Shown here piece by piece: positions 43,632 to 52,684 of a DNA stretch of 64,000 nucleotides. Position 1 is the stretch's first letter. Every line of letters begins with the position of its first letter. A program made the position numbers and the translations under genes. The stretch is from positions 362,038 to 426,037 of the forward strand of contig JANQSI010000004.1 of the NCBI GenBank assembly GCA_028284125.1, given 5' to 3'. The notes under the pieces were generated by a model, which was not told the origin of the DNA, ran no database searches, and worked only from the letters and a program-made list of their open reading frames with translations. Origin of the DNA: Cyclobacteriaceae bacterium. Lineage in GTDB: Bacteria; Bacteroidota; Bacteroidia; Cytophagales; Cyclobacteriaceae.

Positions 43632-44844
43632 TGCAGCGTTTGTCTTATTGATTCTTTGCGGCTGTACGTCTCTATATTCTCAGTCAATTTCCGGCTCGGC
43701 TTACAACATATTTGGTGTAGGGTCATTAGATCAGTTTGGTCTTCTTCCTTATCAAAGTATGGGAAATGCCGGAATCGGTTCAATCCCTGAAGAAATTGTC
43801 AACTTGAAGAATCCAGCTTCATTAAATTCAATAAAAGGACCTAACCAGTTATTTGATATTGGAATTTCCTATTCATCTCTCGATCAAAAATCATTGAATG
43901 AGACTTTCAATACTACCCATGGCGGGATCAATGGAATCAATTACTGGTTTAAGGCAAATGATAAGCTGGCTTTGACGTTTGGTATTTCCAGGTTCAGCGA
44001 TGCTACTTATGATATCATCGATTCCCAATTTGGTTCTACTGAATTGGAAATTTACAATGCGAGATTCATAGGAGAGGGAGGGCTTTCCAATTTGTACATT
44101 GCTGCGGGCTATCAGTTAACCGAAAATCTAGGTTTGGGATTACGAACGAGTGTGCTTTCAGGAAGTCAATCGGTAAGTGAATACTTGACGCTCGATCAAG
44201 TCGGTGCAGCAATCACAATCCTGGAAGATCAGAATTTTGTTAAAGCAATTCCGGATTTCGGGGTTCAATACCAGTTGAATGTTGGTTCTAATAAATCGAT
44301 CGTACTAGGTGGAACGTACCGACCCAGAAGTCTGGTCAACTATAAGGATGAAACAATCATTATCAATGCTAATCGTGACAGTTTGTTTACCGAAAGTGAT
44401 CGCCCATATCATATTCCCGAAAGAATTGGCGTTGGAATAGGCTTTAAGCTTCCAAATTGGGAGTTTAATGTAGACCTTGAATCCGAATATTGGAGTGTTA
44501 ACTCAAGAGAAGACAACTATCAGTACAAAGACAGAACCCTTGTTTCATTCGGTACTTCTTATCAGAAAAATAGACTTTCTCGAGAATATCTTGATCGGAT
44601 AGCCATTCGAGCGGGTGTAAGTTTTCAGTCAAACTACATCATTGTGAATGAAACCAATTACTGGAACCAAGCATATTCTTTCGGCATTGGTTTGCCATTC
44701 AATAGACGTGGTATGATCCATCTGGGATATCAACATGAGATAATCGGGACTGATCTTAATAAGCTGGTCAAGGAAACCTCTCATACCTTCTCCTTGAGTT
44801 TCACATTAATGGATGTCTGGTTCAGGCATGGAGCGTACAATTAG
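43615..44844 (+). CDS. outer-membrane beta-barrel protein
   Basis: 409 aa from ATG 43615 (MRNSINAAFVLLILCGCTSL, signal peptide cut near YSQ). I preferred it to an upstream in-frame GTG at 43555 because it yields the signal peptide. SGSAYNIFGVGSLDQFGLLPYQSMGNAGIGSIPEEIVNLKNPASLN is the typical opening of FadL/PorV-like barrels in Bacteroidota. Alternating strands follow and it ends in an aromatic-rich strand (TFSLSFTLMDVWFRHGAYN). It follows the DUF4270 and Kelch lipoproteins, overlapping the latter by 17 bases, so they may form one surface complex. It converges closely with the LytTR gene at 44852. Confidence 0.78.
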   Translation: MRNSINAAFVLLILCGCTSLYSQSISGSAYNIFGVGSLDQFGLLPYQSMGNAGIGSIPEEIVNLKNPASLNSIKGPNQLFDIGISYSSLDQKSLNETFNTTHGGINGINYWFKANDKLALTFGISRFSDATYDIIDSQFGSTELEIYNARFIGEGGLSNLYIAAGYQLTENLGLGLRTSVLSGSQSVSEYLTLDQVGAAITILEDQNFVKAIPDFGVQYQLNVGSNKSIVLGGTYRPRSLVNYKDETIIINANRDSLFTESDRPYHIPERIGVGIGFKLPNWEFNVDLESEYWSVNSREDNYQYKDRTLVSFGTSYQKNRLSREYLDRIAIRAGVSFQSNYIIVNETNYWNQAYSFGIGLPFNRRGMIHLGYQHEIIGTDLNKLVKETSHTFSLSFTLMDVWFRHGAYN

Positions 44845-44851
44845 GCAATTG

Positions 44852-45544
44852 CTATATTTCTGATAAGGATGCTTTAGCTGAGGACCTGTAGTTTTTTCCA
44901 ATAGGAATCTTCTGGTCACTGATCTCAACCGAAACGCCCTCGAATGCTTTTACAAAGTTCCTGTTAATGATGAAAGATTTATGGACCCGAATAAATTGAG
45001 ATGGTAATGACACTTCAAGGTTTTTCAAAGCGACCAGTTCCATCAATTTTTCCCCATTGGATAAATGATACCGGGCATATTCTCGCATGCCTTCTATAAA
45101 TAAGATTTCATTTGGCTGAACTCGATATGTCTTATGATCAGCTTGGATAAGTAACATAGGTTCTGGCTGCACTGGAGGATTTGACTTACCGCCTCGACGA
45201 CTTTTCACTTTATTTACCGCTGTGAGAAAACGGTCAAAAGGAAATGGTTTCACCAGGTAATCAACAATGTCTAATTCGTACCCTTCGATCGCGTACTCCG
45301 AATAAGCTGTGGTGATGATGATGAAGGGCTTGATATTGAGCGTTCGGAGGAAATTGATGCCGTTCATGTCACTCATTTCAATATCGGTAAAAAGCAGGTC
45401 AACATTCGACCAGGAAACATCATGAACCTCCAATGGACCTTTATAGGAACCGACAAGTTCCAGGTCTTGCACCTTGGCAATGTAATTTGCAAGAAGTTCC
45501 CTGGCGGGTTGTTCATCCTCTATTACAACACAATTAATGCTCAT
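44852..45544 (-). CDS. LytTR-family response regulator
   Basis: 230-aa regulator. The receiver domain has E9-D10-E11, phospho-acceptor D54 in LLFTDIEMSDMNG, and the lysine in DYLVKPFPFDRF. The C-terminal LytTR DNA-binding domain (about 130-230) shows ILFIEGMREYARYHLSNGEKLMELVALKNLE and FIRVHKSFIINRNFVKAFEG. It overlaps the kinase gene upstream by 11 bases and forms a LytS/LytR-type pair with it. Confidence 0.93.
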   Translation of the reverse strand: MSINCVVIEDEQPARELLANYIAKVQDLELVGSYKGPLEVHDVSWSNVDLLFTDIEMSDMNGINFLRTLNIKPFIIITTAYSEYAIEGYELDIVDYLVKPFPFDRFLTAVNKVKSRRGGKSNPPVQPEPMLLIQADHKTYRVQPNEILFIEGMREYARYHLSNGEKLMELVALKNLEVSLPSQFIRVHKSFIINRNFVKAFEGVSVEISDQKIPIGKNYRSSAKASLSEI

Positions 45545-46607
45545 GATCCAAATCCAATTCTAGCTTCACTTCAAAGACATTTCTATCATCCTTTATCTCT
45601 AATTTATATAAGTCACGATAAATTAGATCGAGCCTTTTTCTTACGTTTTCAATTCCAATACCATTATTTTTTCCTGTTTCAATCACTCCATTCATGTGGA
45701 CATTCCTGTCGTTTGGGACACTGTTTTCTGCTTGAAAACTCAGTTTTCCATCAATAACCTGAATCGAAATCTTGATCCAACCATTTTTATCCTGGTCAAT
45801 TTTGCTATGCTTGTAGCTATTTTCTACAAAAGGCATCAGTAACAATGGGCTAATCTTCACATCTGAGCCATCATAAGCGAATGTCACTTTTTCGTTCCCC
45901 GGATCTTTTATTCGTTGCAGTTCAATGTAGTTCTGAATGTGCTTCACCTCTCTCGATAGTTGCACCTTTGTCTCGTCAAAATCATAGATGATGTATCGAA
46001 GCATTTCAGATAACTTAATGATGACAGTACCCACCTTGTCTGATTTGTTGATAGCTAGCGAGTAGATGTTGTTGAGCGCATTGAACAAGAAGTGTGGATT
46101 TATCTGTGATTTCAGAAAGTTAAGTTCCTGGTGAAGAAGCTCAGCTTTCACGGAAGCGACTTCAAGCTCTTTTTCTCTAGCGCGTTCCTGGAACCGAATC
46201 AGACTAGAAATAAGAATTCCAATAAATGAAAATAGTGTAATGGGTATATTTTTTGCTGCCTTAAAGCCAATGGGTCTTCCACTCCAGGTTGTAGGTGCAA
46301 ACTGTCTTACTTGATCTTCCTTGATTAGGCTTGAGTTTAATAAATCGCCTACAATAAACACGCTTGCCAGCAATCCAATTAGTGACAGCATATACCACCA
46401 TTTCTTGTTTTTGAAACGTAGTTGAGGGACCAGAATCAAGTAGTTTATGTAAAATGATGTAAGGAGAAGTCCAACCATTACTCCTCTATACAAAAGAGGA
46501 TTTTCTATGAATGGCGGAATGGGCATGACTGAGAGGATAACCAAAATGGTAATCCAACCAATCGAGTGAATCAGCAGCTTATTAATAAAAATAGCATCTT
46601 TGGCCAC
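45534..46607 (-). CDS. LytS-like membrane sensor histidine kinase
   Basis: Kinase of about 357 aa. I place the start at GTG 46607 (MAKDAIFINKLLIHSIGWIT); an in-frame GTG at 46634 would add nine residues, and no ATG is available. Four TM segments fall in the first 150 residues. The His_kinase domain has INPHFLFNALNNIYSLA, with the phospho-acceptor histidine, and LLLMPFVENSYKHSKI as the N-box; NGIGIENVRKRLDLIYRD is the G-box. It is the partner of the LytTR regulator, whose gene overlaps its end by 11 bases. The signal is unknown. Confidence 0.9.
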   Translation of the reverse strand: MAKDAIFINKLLIHSIGWITILVILSVMPIPPFIENPLLYRGVMVGLLLTSFYINYLILVPQLRFKNKKWWYMLSLIGLLASVFIVGDLLNSSLIKEDQVRQFAPTTWSGRPIGFKAAKNIPITLFSFIGILISSLIRFQERAREKELEVASVKAELLHQELNFLKSQINPHFLFNALNNIYSLAINKSDKVGTVIIKLSEMLRYIIYDFDETKVQLSREVKHIQNYIELQRIKDPGNEKVTFAYDGSDVKISPLLLMPFVENSYKHSKIDQDKNGWIKISIQVIDGKLSFQAENSVPNDRNVHMNGVIETGKNNGIGIENVRKRLDLIYRDLYKLEIKDDRNVFEVKLELDLDHEH

Positions 46608-46810
46608 ATTCAAAATTACCCATATTAGATGCACTAAAATTCAGCAACCTACGAACGCATTTAGTATTTCTACAAAAGACACATTTCTATCAATATTAAG
46701 AGGAACTGGCACTTATTGAAATTTAAGGACCATTTATTGAAAAAGGTTTCTATAGTGAGATTGTAGAGAAAACTTTATGATCCATTTCCTAATTGAAATC
46801 ATAAGGAATC

Positions 46811-47350
46811 ATGAAAAGATCTTTATTGTCGATTTACGTAATGTTGGTTGTTTCAATAGTTCTTGCCCAGCGCCTGCCTATGGGAGGAGGTTTTTCACAG
46901 AACCCAATAAAAGCTGAAGACCTGGCTGAGGTTCTTATTTTGGAACCGGAAAAAGTAACGAAGAAAATAAAGCTGAAAGGTCCTGAAGAGAAGCTTTGCT
47001 GGAAGCTTACTACAGATTATAATCAGGCAATTGATAGCATTAGGCTTTCGAATTTTGAGACACTTGATGCGATAAATAAGGATTTAATACGAGTTCAGGC
47101 AAATGCCATGAGATCTCGCGATCCACGAATGATGCAGGTGCAAATGGTTGAAATTTCCAGAAAACTAGAGCCCATACTTAATGCCACTAGAGAGGTCAGG
47201 AAGCTATTCACAAGCAGAGTAAAACTCATCGTAGATGTCAAGCAGTTTGACAAGTTTGAAAAATACGTTGAAAGAAGACTCGAAGAGTTAAAACCGCGTA
47301 CTCCTCAAAGCAGAATGCCTACTGGTGCTTCCAGAAGATCTGGATTTTGA
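46811..47350 (+). CDS. secreted helical protein, unknown
   Basis: 179-aa protein with a signal peptide (MKRSLLSIYVMLVVSIVLAQ). The mature part is helical and charged, with KKIKLKGPEEKLCWKLTTDYNQAIDSIRLSNFETLDAINKDLIRVQANAM and a basic, Arg/Pro-rich tail (RTPQSRMPTGASRRSGF). The layout recalls small Spy/CpxP-like periplasmic proteins but the LTxxQ motif is absent. It is divergent from the LytTR two-component pair, which could control it. Confidence 0.6.
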   Translation: MKRSLLSIYVMLVVSIVLAQRLPMGGGFSQNPIKAEDLAEVLILEPEKVTKKIKLKGPEEKLCWKLTTDYNQAIDSIRLSNFETLDAINKDLIRVQANAMRSRDPRMMQVQMVEISRKLEPILNATREVRKLFTSRVKLIVDVKQFDKFEKYVERRLEELKPRTPQSRMPTGASRRSGF

Positions 47351-47380
47351 ACCTTTGATCATTAGTATTCTTAAGAAAAA

Positions 47381-47427
47381 TTTGCGCAAGTAAATACTTG
47401 CATATAAATTTGCAAGCAAGTACTTGC
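47381..47427 (+). promoter_or_regulatory. ArsR-type promoter with two operators
   Basis: TTTG (47381-47384) and TAAATTTG (47405-47412), spacer 20, match the Bacteroidota promoter consensus. GCAAGTA-AA-TACTTGC (47386-47401) fills the spacer and GCAAGTACTTGC (47416-47427) covers the transcription start; both are perfect palindromes with the same half-site GCAAGTA. A repressor bound at either would block transcription. Confidence 0.8.
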
Positions 47428-47431
47428 ATTT

Positions 47432-47746
47432 ATGGAGCAACGAAGAGATATATTTCAAGCCATTGCTGACCCAACAAGAAGAGAAATTCTCACAACATTG
47501 GTAGATCAGCCGAAAAATCTGAATGCACTCGCTGATCAATTTTCAATATCTAGGCAGGGCGTTTCATTGCATGTTAAAGTGCTTGAGGAATGTGACATGA
47601 TCACTATTTCTAAAGAAGGTAGAGAACGATACTGTCACATAAAACCTGAAAAACTTTTAGAGATTATCGAATGGCTGGAACCATTTAAACAGCTCTGGCG
47701 AGATCGATTTGATCAACTGGATGACCTTTTAAAAAACATTGAATAA
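47432..47746 (+). CDS. ArsR family winged-helix repressor
   Basis: 104-aa regulator. MEQRRDIFQAIADPTRREILTTLVDQPKNLNALADQFSISRQGVSLHVKVLEECDMITISKEGRERYCHI is the standard ArsR wHTH; the metal-binding CxC of metal-sensing members is not present, which fits the branch paired with SRPBCC/AHSA1 proteins. It starts only 5 bases after a promoter with two matching palindromes, so it is very likely autorepressed. The SRPBCC gene follows by 12 bases. Confidence 0.92.
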   Translation: MEQRRDIFQAIADPTRREILTTLVDQPKNLNALADQFSISRQGVSLHVKVLEECDMITISKEGRERYCHIKPEKLLEIIEWLEPFKQLWRDRFDQLDDLLKNIE

Positions 47747-47758
47747 AATACAATTCTC

Positions 47759-48241
47759 ATGAACAAAACCACATTTACTGAAGACTTAGAAAACAATAAG
47801 CTGATTGCTGTTCGTAAATTCGACGCGCCTGTCGAGAAAGTTTGGAAAGCCTGGAGCGATCCCAATATTCTTTGTCAATGGTGGGCACCACTTCCTTACA
47901 CGTGCAAAATAGATCATATGGATTTCAAAGAAGGAGGTTGTTGGATTTATAACATGATAGGCCCGGAGGGTGATAGTTATCGAGGTAGAATGGATTTCCT
48001 AAAAATGGAAGATCGGATCGGATTTGAGGCAGAGGAATATTTCTGTGATGAAAATGGAGAGAAAACCGGAGAAATTCCTCCAATGAAATTGACCGTAATC
48101 TTTGATGTGCATGGAACTGTCACCACGATTAAAGCCACTTACACCTATGTATCTCCTGAAGCTTTCCAGCAAATGGTACAGATGGGTGCAGCGGAAGGAT
48201 GGGAGCTGGCAATGAATCAATTGGAAGGACAATTAGCTTAA
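47759..48241 (+). CDS. SRPBCC (AHSA1-like) domain protein
   Basis: 160-aa START-like protein. IAVRKFDAPVEKVWKAWSDPNILCQWWAP is the diagnostic N-terminal block; FKEGGCWIYNMIGPEGDSYRGRMDF and a C-terminal helix (EAFQQMVQMGAAEGWELAMNQLEGQL) complete the helix-grip fold. It probably binds a hydrophobic ligand. ArsR-SRPBCC pairs are frequent. It lies between the ArsR and VOC genes with gaps of 12 and 4 bases. Confidence 0.9.
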   Translation: MNKTTFTEDLENNKLIAVRKFDAPVEKVWKAWSDPNILCQWWAPLPYTCKIDHMDFKEGGCWIYNMIGPEGDSYRGRMDFLKMEDRIGFEAEEYFCDENGEKTGEIPPMKLTVIFDVHGTVTTIKATYTYVSPEAFQQMVQMGAAEGWELAMNQLEGQLA

Positions 48242-48245
48242 AACC

Positions 48246-48647
48246 ATGAAGAGATTAATTGCTTGCATTTTCGTCATTTGCTCAACACAGATAAATGCTC
48301 AAAACCAGCTTTCGTATTCCAGCAGCACCATAAGCTTTCCTGTTTCGAATCTTGATCTTTCAGTTGAATGGTATAAGCAGGTGTTGGGTGAAATTGAATA
48401 TTTTTCTCCTGCCGATGGTGTTATGGAGTTCGCACTTAATGATAAGACCTGGCTCCAACTTTTCGAAGGAGAATCAACCACAGGATCAGTTTTGAGACTA
48501 GAGGTGAGAGATATTCAATTTCAATATGAGCGGTTGAAAAAACTTAGCATATCACCAACACCTGTAGAAATGGTTCCGAATGTTGTTTCATATTTTGACT
48601 TCAAAGATCCTGATGGAAATCAAATGAGTTTTTATGAGCTTGAGTGA
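48246..48647 (+). CDS. VOC (glyoxalase-like) domain protein with an export signal
   Basis: 133 aa. MKRLIACIFVICSTQINAQ is a signal peptide, so the enzyme acts outside the cytoplasm. The VOC fold is shown by TISFPVSNLDLSVEWYKQVLGEIEYF and VSYFDFKDPDGNQMSFYELE. Most VOC proteins are cytosolic, so the export signal is unusual. The glutamate in SFYELE is a typical metal ligand position, but the first metal ligand (H or E near residue 30) is not obvious, so it may bind rather than catalyse. It is 4 bases after the SRPBCC stop. Confidence 0.8.
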   Translation: MKRLIACIFVICSTQINAQNQLSYSSSTISFPVSNLDLSVEWYKQVLGEIEYFSPADGVMEFALNDKTWLQLFEGESTTGSVLRLEVRDIQFQYERLKKLSISPTPVEMVPNVVSYFDFKDPDGNQMSFYELE

Positions 48648-48775
48648 ATAGTGGCTCATAGTTCAAAGAATCATTTTTGGTTGCATTTGGGAAACTCAGA
48701 TCAACAATTCGGAAATTGACTTCCATCTGAATAACAAATAAGGACCATGTTTGAACTAGATAAAGTTTAAACCAA

Positions 48776-49804
48776 ATGAAAAAGTCCACCATACTTTTAC
48801 TTACCTCGTTAATCATTTTTTCTTGTCAAGAAGAAGAGCTTCTTCAATCAGATTTGTATCACGAAAGTCAGGCACTAGCAGCTGATACTAGGACTGCAAC
48901 TCTTTTATCGAAGTTGCCACTAAACAAAATTGATTATGTGGAGCCAGGCCTTATTCAGGTCAAAAAAAACAAGCAAAAAGTAAGAATACTTGTAATTGCT
49001 CCTAATGTAGATCTAAAATCAGTTGGTGGAATACGAATCAATCATAATGCAAAAAGAAGTGCAATTATCCGTCGTACGCATATGCAACAATCTATAGCCG
49101 CCTCCTACGAGAATATCATTGAGGAACAGATTGAGTTCATTGCTACGAGTCCTCTTTATGTGGGAAATGCTGTACAAGCTGATGGTTATACAGAAACTCA
49201 ATTCGATTTTGGAAATCCGGTGAAAAAACGGATGAATCCATTCGTTATTTGGGAAGAGGAAATCACAGCATATGTCAAACAAAAAGTAGCTAAATACGGA
49301 AAGCCACAAGGTCATTTGCTTATTACCGAGGTTATTGCAAATGTGGGCGACTTTAAAGGAACAGAACTCTTGCAGATGGAAATTGGGCTAGTAGATCCAA
49401 ATGGTAAGCTATTATCAGAGCCTACTATCGTAAAAAAAGAGTTAAACATTAGTAGTCCGATTCTTGTGTCTGAAACCAGTGGAATTCTCAAAAAATCATC
49501 ACCTGATCTACCAGACGGAACTATTGAATTGACAATGAAAGTAACAGGAGAAGAGCAACCTAATAGCATCCAATTATATCCTGTCAATAAAAGAAAATAT
49601 GCGGACCTACCGATCTCCAAGATACACTTCAAGCTAATGGAGGGGACTAAAAGCTCAAGCACCTGGCACGCAGTTGTTCCAGAGGCATATGGAGTCCTTT
49701 TGAGCGCTAAGAAAGACCCGAAAGTAAAAGGCCGATTAAAATTGAAGACCAATCAACAGTTGTCTTACATGCATATTTCCGCTTATGGTGTAATTCTAGA
49801 GTAG
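48776..49804 (+). CDS. lipoprotein of unknown function
   Basis: 342-aa lipoprotein (lipobox IIFSC with C17 after a hydrophobic start). A segment near 70-110 is basic (KKNKQKVRILVIAPNVDLKSVGGIRINHNAKRSAIIRRTHMQQ). The rest alternates beta strands. I recognise no family. It stands alone between the ArsR-SRPBCC-VOC operon and the MG/TonB-plug gene, with a 395-base gap after it. Confidence 0.6.
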   Translation: MKKSTILLLTSLIIFSCQEEELLQSDLYHESQALAADTRTATLLSKLPLNKIDYVEPGLIQVKKNKQKVRILVIAPNVDLKSVGGIRINHNAKRSAIIRRTHMQQSIAASYENIIEEQIEFIATSPLYVGNAVQADGYTETQFDFGNPVKKRMNPFVIWEEEITAYVKQKVAKYGKPQGHLLITEVIANVGDFKGTELLQMEIGLVDPNGKLLSEPTIVKKELNISSPILVSETSGILKKSSPDLPDGTIELTMKVTGEEQPNSIQLYPVNKRKYADLPISKIHFKLMEGTKSSSTWHAVVPEAYGVLLSAKKDPKVKGRLKLKTNQQLSYMHISAYGVILE

Positions 49805-50199
49805 CTTCCAAAATTCCTTTATGTACAAAGTGCGTGAATGACTTCACAGACAGAACATCAAAACAATCTTCTGCTTAAAAAAGAAGGGCTTAAAATCCCT
49901 TAAAATTTGCACAAATCCTCCTTCATGATGATAAGGTGATGAATTGACAGAACTGAGGTTTGAGGATAATTTGGATAAAACCGGGTATATAATCATCTGA
50001 TATACTCCACTTGCCAGACTCAACAGTGGGGCCATTCGTAGACAATTTTGGTACCATTCACTTCATTTAAAGTCACTCACATCAATAGTTGAATTAATAT
50101 TTGAAACGAAAAGTAAGGTGCAACGCAAAGCAAGTTGTAATATGAGGTAAGGAGAGGATATTTCTAACAGCCAAACGGTTCACAATTAATAGTTAAATC
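49805..50199. other. intergenic region without gene
   Basis: Between the unknown lipoprotein and the MG/TonB-plug gene I see no gene and no strong promoter consensus. A minus-strand frame at 49844-50035 shows no recognisable motif and is probably chance. Confidence 0.5.
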
Positions 50200-52632
50200 G
50201 TGAAGATCAAATTTGTAGTTATAGCCATCTCTTTAGCATTTCAAATATTTGCTCAGACAAATAGCACCCCTGAGAATGGGATTAAGATAGCAGAGGCCTT
50301 GGAAGCCTATCAAAGTGAAAATTTTACTGAAAGAGTTTTTTTACATAATGACAAATCCAAATTGATAAGAGGTGAGACGCTTTGGTACAGTGCATACCTC
50401 GTTCAAGGGCCAAGGCATTTTTTTTCGCTTCAAAGTAAAGTCCTTCACGTTGACCTGATTAACGCCTACAATGAAATCATTGTTAGCAAGACACATTACG
50501 TGGAAAATGGAATCGGATCTGGAGCGATAACATTTCCGACAAGCGCACCACCTGGTGATTATGTGATTCGAGCGTACACCAACTGGATGCGAAATTTTGA
50601 TGATCAATATTTTTTCTCGAAAAAAATTGAAGTCGTTGTGACCTCTAATGAGTATCCTCTAACGAATGAAACTGAAGTGATGAGTGTATCATTTTTTCCA
50701 GAAGGAGGTCAATTGATCAATGATTTGAGAGGAAGAGTGGCCTTTAAAGCAGTTGGAGTAGATGGAAAAGGAATAGCTAAAGAGCTTAAAGGGGAGATCA
50801 TAGATTCCGAGGGAAAAAAAGTTGCCTTTTTTGAGACGCTCTATAAAGGAATGGGTTCATTCTATTTTAAACCTCAAAAAGGAAAAGTTTATAAAGCCGT
50901 ATTTTCAGATGGGTCTGATTTTACTCTTCCACAAGCAGTCGATCAAGGTACTGGTCTAATTGCTTATAATGATCCTGACAGAATCGCACTAATCATAAGA
51001 TCTAGCGATGACTATATAGGTAAAGAAATGCATCTAATTGGAACCCAAGAAAACCATATCATTTTTAATCATAAGTACACGAGTGATACTGGTCGAGTTG
51101 AATTGGCGCTTCCAAAAGTGGATCTTCCAAAAGGAATACTCACACTGACTTTATTTGATGATACAAAAACTCCAAGAGCTACCAGACAACTATTTATTCA
51201 GAATAAGCAATCACTTTACATTAGTACTACTGTAAAAGGAGCAATTGAGGAAGAGGGGAAAATGCACATGGAAGTTAGAGTCGTTGATGAAGAAGGTAAT
51301 CCAGTTTCTACTAACTTATCATTAGCTATCACCGATGCGAATTTTATGGACAAAGCAACTGATGATAAGAACTTGGCAACAAACCTTCTTATTGAATCTG
51401 CTAGTTTGGATCCGGTGGAGAGTTCTGCCTCTTTTGTATTGAAAGATGACGAAGAATCGGTACTAAGGTCAGACCTGCTGATGATGACTCATTCATTTAA
51501 GAGTGTTGATTGGAAGGAAGTGTTGAATCCTACAAATAACAGCAAGGAGTTTGAGATTGTAAAGGGACTAACCATTTCTGGCACAGCTTGGTGGGAAGAT
51601 GGACGTCCTATAAAAAGTAAGGAACTTGAAGTCATGGCTTTTGCTAGGGGAATTACTTCTCAATTTTCCATACCGACTGATGAAAATGGAAGGTTTTCTA
51701 TTGAGGGTTTCAACGGGGAAGGAACCGTCAACTTGATTTTTAGAATTCATAACAAGAAAGGGAAATTATTAGCGAGCAAAGTGATATTAGACGAGCAAGA
51801 AAAGGATCTTCCTATCCCAGATTACGAATTTCAAGAAAAGGTTAATATACAAGCTGATGGTGTCAGTGAAACTACCAATCAAGCTTTATTGGAAGAACGG
51901 ATATCCTATGCAATGTTTGACCAGGATGCTACCATTCTCGATGAAGTAAGGATACTCGGAGAAAAGATAGATGAAAACAGCGCGCCTTCATTGAATGGAA
52001 TCAAACCAAGTGCCGTGAGGTATATTGACCAAGACAAAGTAGATAGAAGAGATTACCTGGAAGTTTTAAATACGGTAAGTGGTGTTAGATATCAAGCTGG
52101 CGGTGGTGCCTCAGGAAGGGTCAGTATTTTGGGATCAGAAAGAGATCCAACCTGGGTCTTGGATGGTTCAATTATTGAACAAGATGTTGCAGGACTTATT
52201 GGAGGTTTCCCAACAAATATTCCATGGGCCATTAGAACGCTTAATCCTAGCGATGTTGAACGAATAGAAGTACTTATGGGTGCAGATGCTGTAGCGTATG
52301 GTGTAAGAGGAGGGGAAGGAGTAATCATTATTTACACTAATAGGGGAAAGAGTTCAGCTAAATCCAAAACCACCAATTTGGAAGTGAGGGGACACAGTGA
52401 ACCACAGTTTTTTGATCCTTCAGACTCACAAAACACCAATCGGTACACGTTGTATTGGAACTCCAATGTTCAGACAGATGAAAATGGAGTGGCAAACATC
52501 TTTTTTTATAACTCATCCAATACGGAAGATATCCAGGTTGATATTCAAGGCCTTTCTTCACAGGGTCTTTTGGGAGTATACCTTGAAACGTTTGATGTAG
52601 AAAAGATTACGAGTATGGATAGCGAAAATTAG
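50200..52632 (+). CDS. macroglobulin-like protein with a C-terminal TonB plug domain
   Basis: 810 aa from a GTG start (MKIKFVVIAISLAFQIFAQ, signal peptide). The N-terminal two thirds are macroglobulin-like beta domains: ERVFLHNDKSKLIRGETLWYSAYLV, PPGDYVIRAYTNWMRNF, and a long MG2-like series. Residues about 590-730 form a TonB-dependent receptor plug: EVLNTVSGVRY, VSILGSERDPTWVLDG, NPSDVERIEVLMGADAVAYGVRGGEGVIIIYT. There is no beta-barrel, and the end (DENGVANIFFYNSSNTEDIQVDIQG) is another MG-type strand pair. The combination is known in Bacteroidota envelope proteins; how the plug works without a barrel is unclear. A monocistronic unit, convergent with the DUF2252 gene. Confidence 0.82.
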   Translation: MKIKFVVIAISLAFQIFAQTNSTPENGIKIAEALEAYQSENFTERVFLHNDKSKLIRGETLWYSAYLVQGPRHFFSLQSKVLHVDLINAYNEIIVSKTHYVENGIGSGAITFPTSAPPGDYVIRAYTNWMRNFDDQYFFSKKIEVVVTSNEYPLTNETEVMSVSFFPEGGQLINDLRGRVAFKAVGVDGKGIAKELKGEIIDSEGKKVAFFETLYKGMGSFYFKPQKGKVYKAVFSDGSDFTLPQAVDQGTGLIAYNDPDRIALIIRSSDDYIGKEMHLIGTQENHIIFNHKYTSDTGRVELALPKVDLPKGILTLTLFDDTKTPRATRQLFIQNKQSLYISTTVKGAIEEEGKMHMEVRVVDEEGNPVSTNLSLAITDANFMDKATDDKNLATNLLIESASLDPVESSASFVLKDDEESVLRSDLLMMTHSFKSVDWKEVLNPTNNSKEFEIVKGLTISGTAWWEDGRPIKSKELEVMAFARGITSQFSIPTDENGRFSIEGFNGEGTVNLIFRIHNKKGKLLASKVILDEQEKDLPIPDYEFQEKVNIQADGVSETTNQALLEERISYAMFDQDATILDEVRILGEKIDENSAPSLNGIKPSAVRYIDQDKVDRRDYLEVLNTVSGVRYQAGGGASGRVSILGSERDPTWVLDGSIIEQDVAGLIGGFPTNIPWAIRTLNPSDVERIEVLMGADAVAYGVRGGEGVIIIYTNRGKSSAKSKTTNLEVRGHSEPQFFDPSDSQNTNRYTLYWNSNVQTDENGVANIFFYNSSNTEDIQVDIQGLSSQGLLGVYLETFDVEKITSMDSEN

Positions 52633-52684
52633 ACCCTCTTGATCTCGAGAATTTATAGCCCTGGCTGAAAAAGCATGCACATAC

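Noticed and set aside
49844..50035. 63-aa minus-strand frame in the gap before the MG/TonB-plug gene
   Set aside because: No motif and no regulatory context; most likely chance.
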